Assembly: GCA_947374125.1 (NCBI GenBank)
Contig: CANCAR010000168.1
Coordinates: forward strand, 1-6,093
Direction of reading: 5' to 3'
DNA: 6,093 nt
From: Hyphomicrobiales bacterium
GTDB taxonomy: Bacteria; Pseudomonadota; Alphaproteobacteria; Rhizobiales; Beijerinckiaceae
This document shows positions 5,551-6,093 of the stretch, in pieces. The position numbers were made by a program, and so were the translations under genes. The first letter of the stretch is position 1. The number at the start of each line of letters is the position of its first letter. Under the pieces are notes generated by a model, which worked only from the letters and a program-made list of their open reading frames with translations, did not search any database and was not told the origin of the DNA.

Positions 5551-6093
5551 TTACCCCACGCTCCCCTCAAGACTTATCGAGATCAACTTTTGCGCCTCAA
5601 CCGCGAATTCCATCGGCAGCTGTTGCAGCACGTCTTTCACGAAGCCGTTGACGATCAAAGCCGTTGCCTCTTCCGCTGATAACCCACGCTGGCGGCAATA
5701 AAACATCTGCTCTTCGGAAATTTTCGACGTTGTGGCCTCGTGCTCAAACACCGCACTGGCGTTTTTGCTTTCAAGATAAGGCACCGTATGCGCGCCGCAT
5801 TGCTCGCCAATCAGCAAGGAATCACAGTTCGTGAAATTTCGCGCATTCGTCGCTTTGCGATGAGCCGACACCTGCCCGCGATAGGTATTTTGCGACCGAC
5901 CCGCCGAAATACCCTTCGAGATAATCCGGCTCGTCGTGTTCTTGCCCAAATGGATCATCTTGGTACCACTATCGACCTGCTGCATGCCGTTGGACACGGC
6001 AATCGAATAGAACTCGCCGCGCGAATTATCGCCGCGCAAGATACAGCTTGGATATTTCCAGGTGATCGCCGAGCCGGTTTCAACTTGAGTCCA
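5551..6093 (-). CDS. sufB: SufB, scaffold subunit of SufBC2D (C-terminal part; runs off right edge)
   Basis: The open frame enters at the right edge with WTQVETGSAITWKYPS and continues for 180 codons to a TAA at 5553-5551. This is the C-terminal part of SufB, the subunit on which Fe-S clusters are assembled with SufD and SufC. Visible residue C90 in FTNCDSLLIG corresponds to E. coli C405, the sulfur acceptor at the SufB-SufD interface; H118 and E119 in FEHEATTS correspond to H433 and E434. C99 in EQCGAHTVPY is conserved as well. The end, LPMEFAVEAQKLISISLEGSVG, is normal for the family, so the 3' end is intact. A TTG at 6039 is not the start, because homology continues upstream. The N-terminal part and the operon promoter are outside the window. 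Confidence 0.96.
   Translation of the reverse strand, partial: WTQVETGSAITWKYPSCILRGDNSRGEFYSIAVSNGMQQVDSGTKMIHLGKNTTSRIISKGISAGRSQNTYRGQVSAHRKATNARNFTNCDSLLIGEQCGAHTVPYLESKNASAVFEHEATTSKISEEQMFYCRQRGLSAEEATALIVNGFVKDVLQQLPMEFAVEAQKLISISLEGSVG

Larger units (their letters stand above)
4705..5553 (-). other. Probable inserted MNT-HEPN cassette between sufB and sufC
   Basis: The segment runs from the TAAGGA at the sufB stop up to the second TAAGGA before sufC. It carries the two overlapping MNT and HEPN genes and nothing else. SufB ends normally (AVEAQKLISISLEGSVG) and SufC begins normally, so neither neighbour was damaged. sufB and sufC are commonly adjacent because their products work in one complex. 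Calling it an insertion is an inference from the hexamer pair and from the order of the genes; a 6-bp match can also arise because TAAGGA is simply a preferred stop and ribosome-binding arrangement in this operon. Confidence 0.45.

Overview
The window is one leftward-reading (minus-strand) gene cluster built around the SUF iron-sulfur cluster assembly operon. Protein sequences are of alphaproteobacterial type: a sufB-C-D-S-T-A order, a group II cysteine desulfurase with the THC active site, and a SufT/DUF59 protein with TAPGCPVAGEMPGW and DPPWD motifs. The lineage below class level cannot be fixed from this sequence. Base composition is moderately GC-rich by eye.

In the direction of transcription, from right to left: the C-terminal 180 codons of sufB (it runs off the right edge); a two-gene MNT-HEPN module (minimal nucleotidyltransferase and HEPN-domain protein, ATGA overlap); sufC (ATPase); sufD (scaffold partner); sufS (cysteine desulfurase); sufT (DUF59/MIP18 family); a TfoX N-terminal-domain protein; and sufA (A-type carrier). 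Gaps from HEPN to the TfoX gene are only 4 to 11 bp, so this is almost certainly one transcriptional unit. sufA follows an 85-bp gap. The left 217 bp hold a palindromic REP-like element just after sufA. Beyond it are the start codon and first 20 codons of a probable IS630-family transposase, also on the minus strand and running off the left edge.

SufB, SufC and SufD form the SufBC2D scaffold. SufS supplies sulfur from cysteine, SufA carries finished clusters and SufT helps mature Fe-S proteins. All catalytic and cluster-assembly residues I could check in these proteins are present, so the pathway looks functional. SufE, the usual sulfur-transfer partner of SufS, and a regulator such as IscR/SufR/RirA are not in the window. 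The operon promoter lies upstream of the right edge.

The most interesting feature is the MNT-HEPN pair, a toxin-antitoxin-like module, placed cleanly between sufB and sufC, whose products work in one complex. A TAAGGA hexamer occurs on both sides of it: right after the sufB coding end, where it is a Shine-Dalgarno with no start codon, and just before sufC, where it is the working Shine-Dalgarno. This looks like the scar of an insertion into an ancestral sufB-sufC junction.
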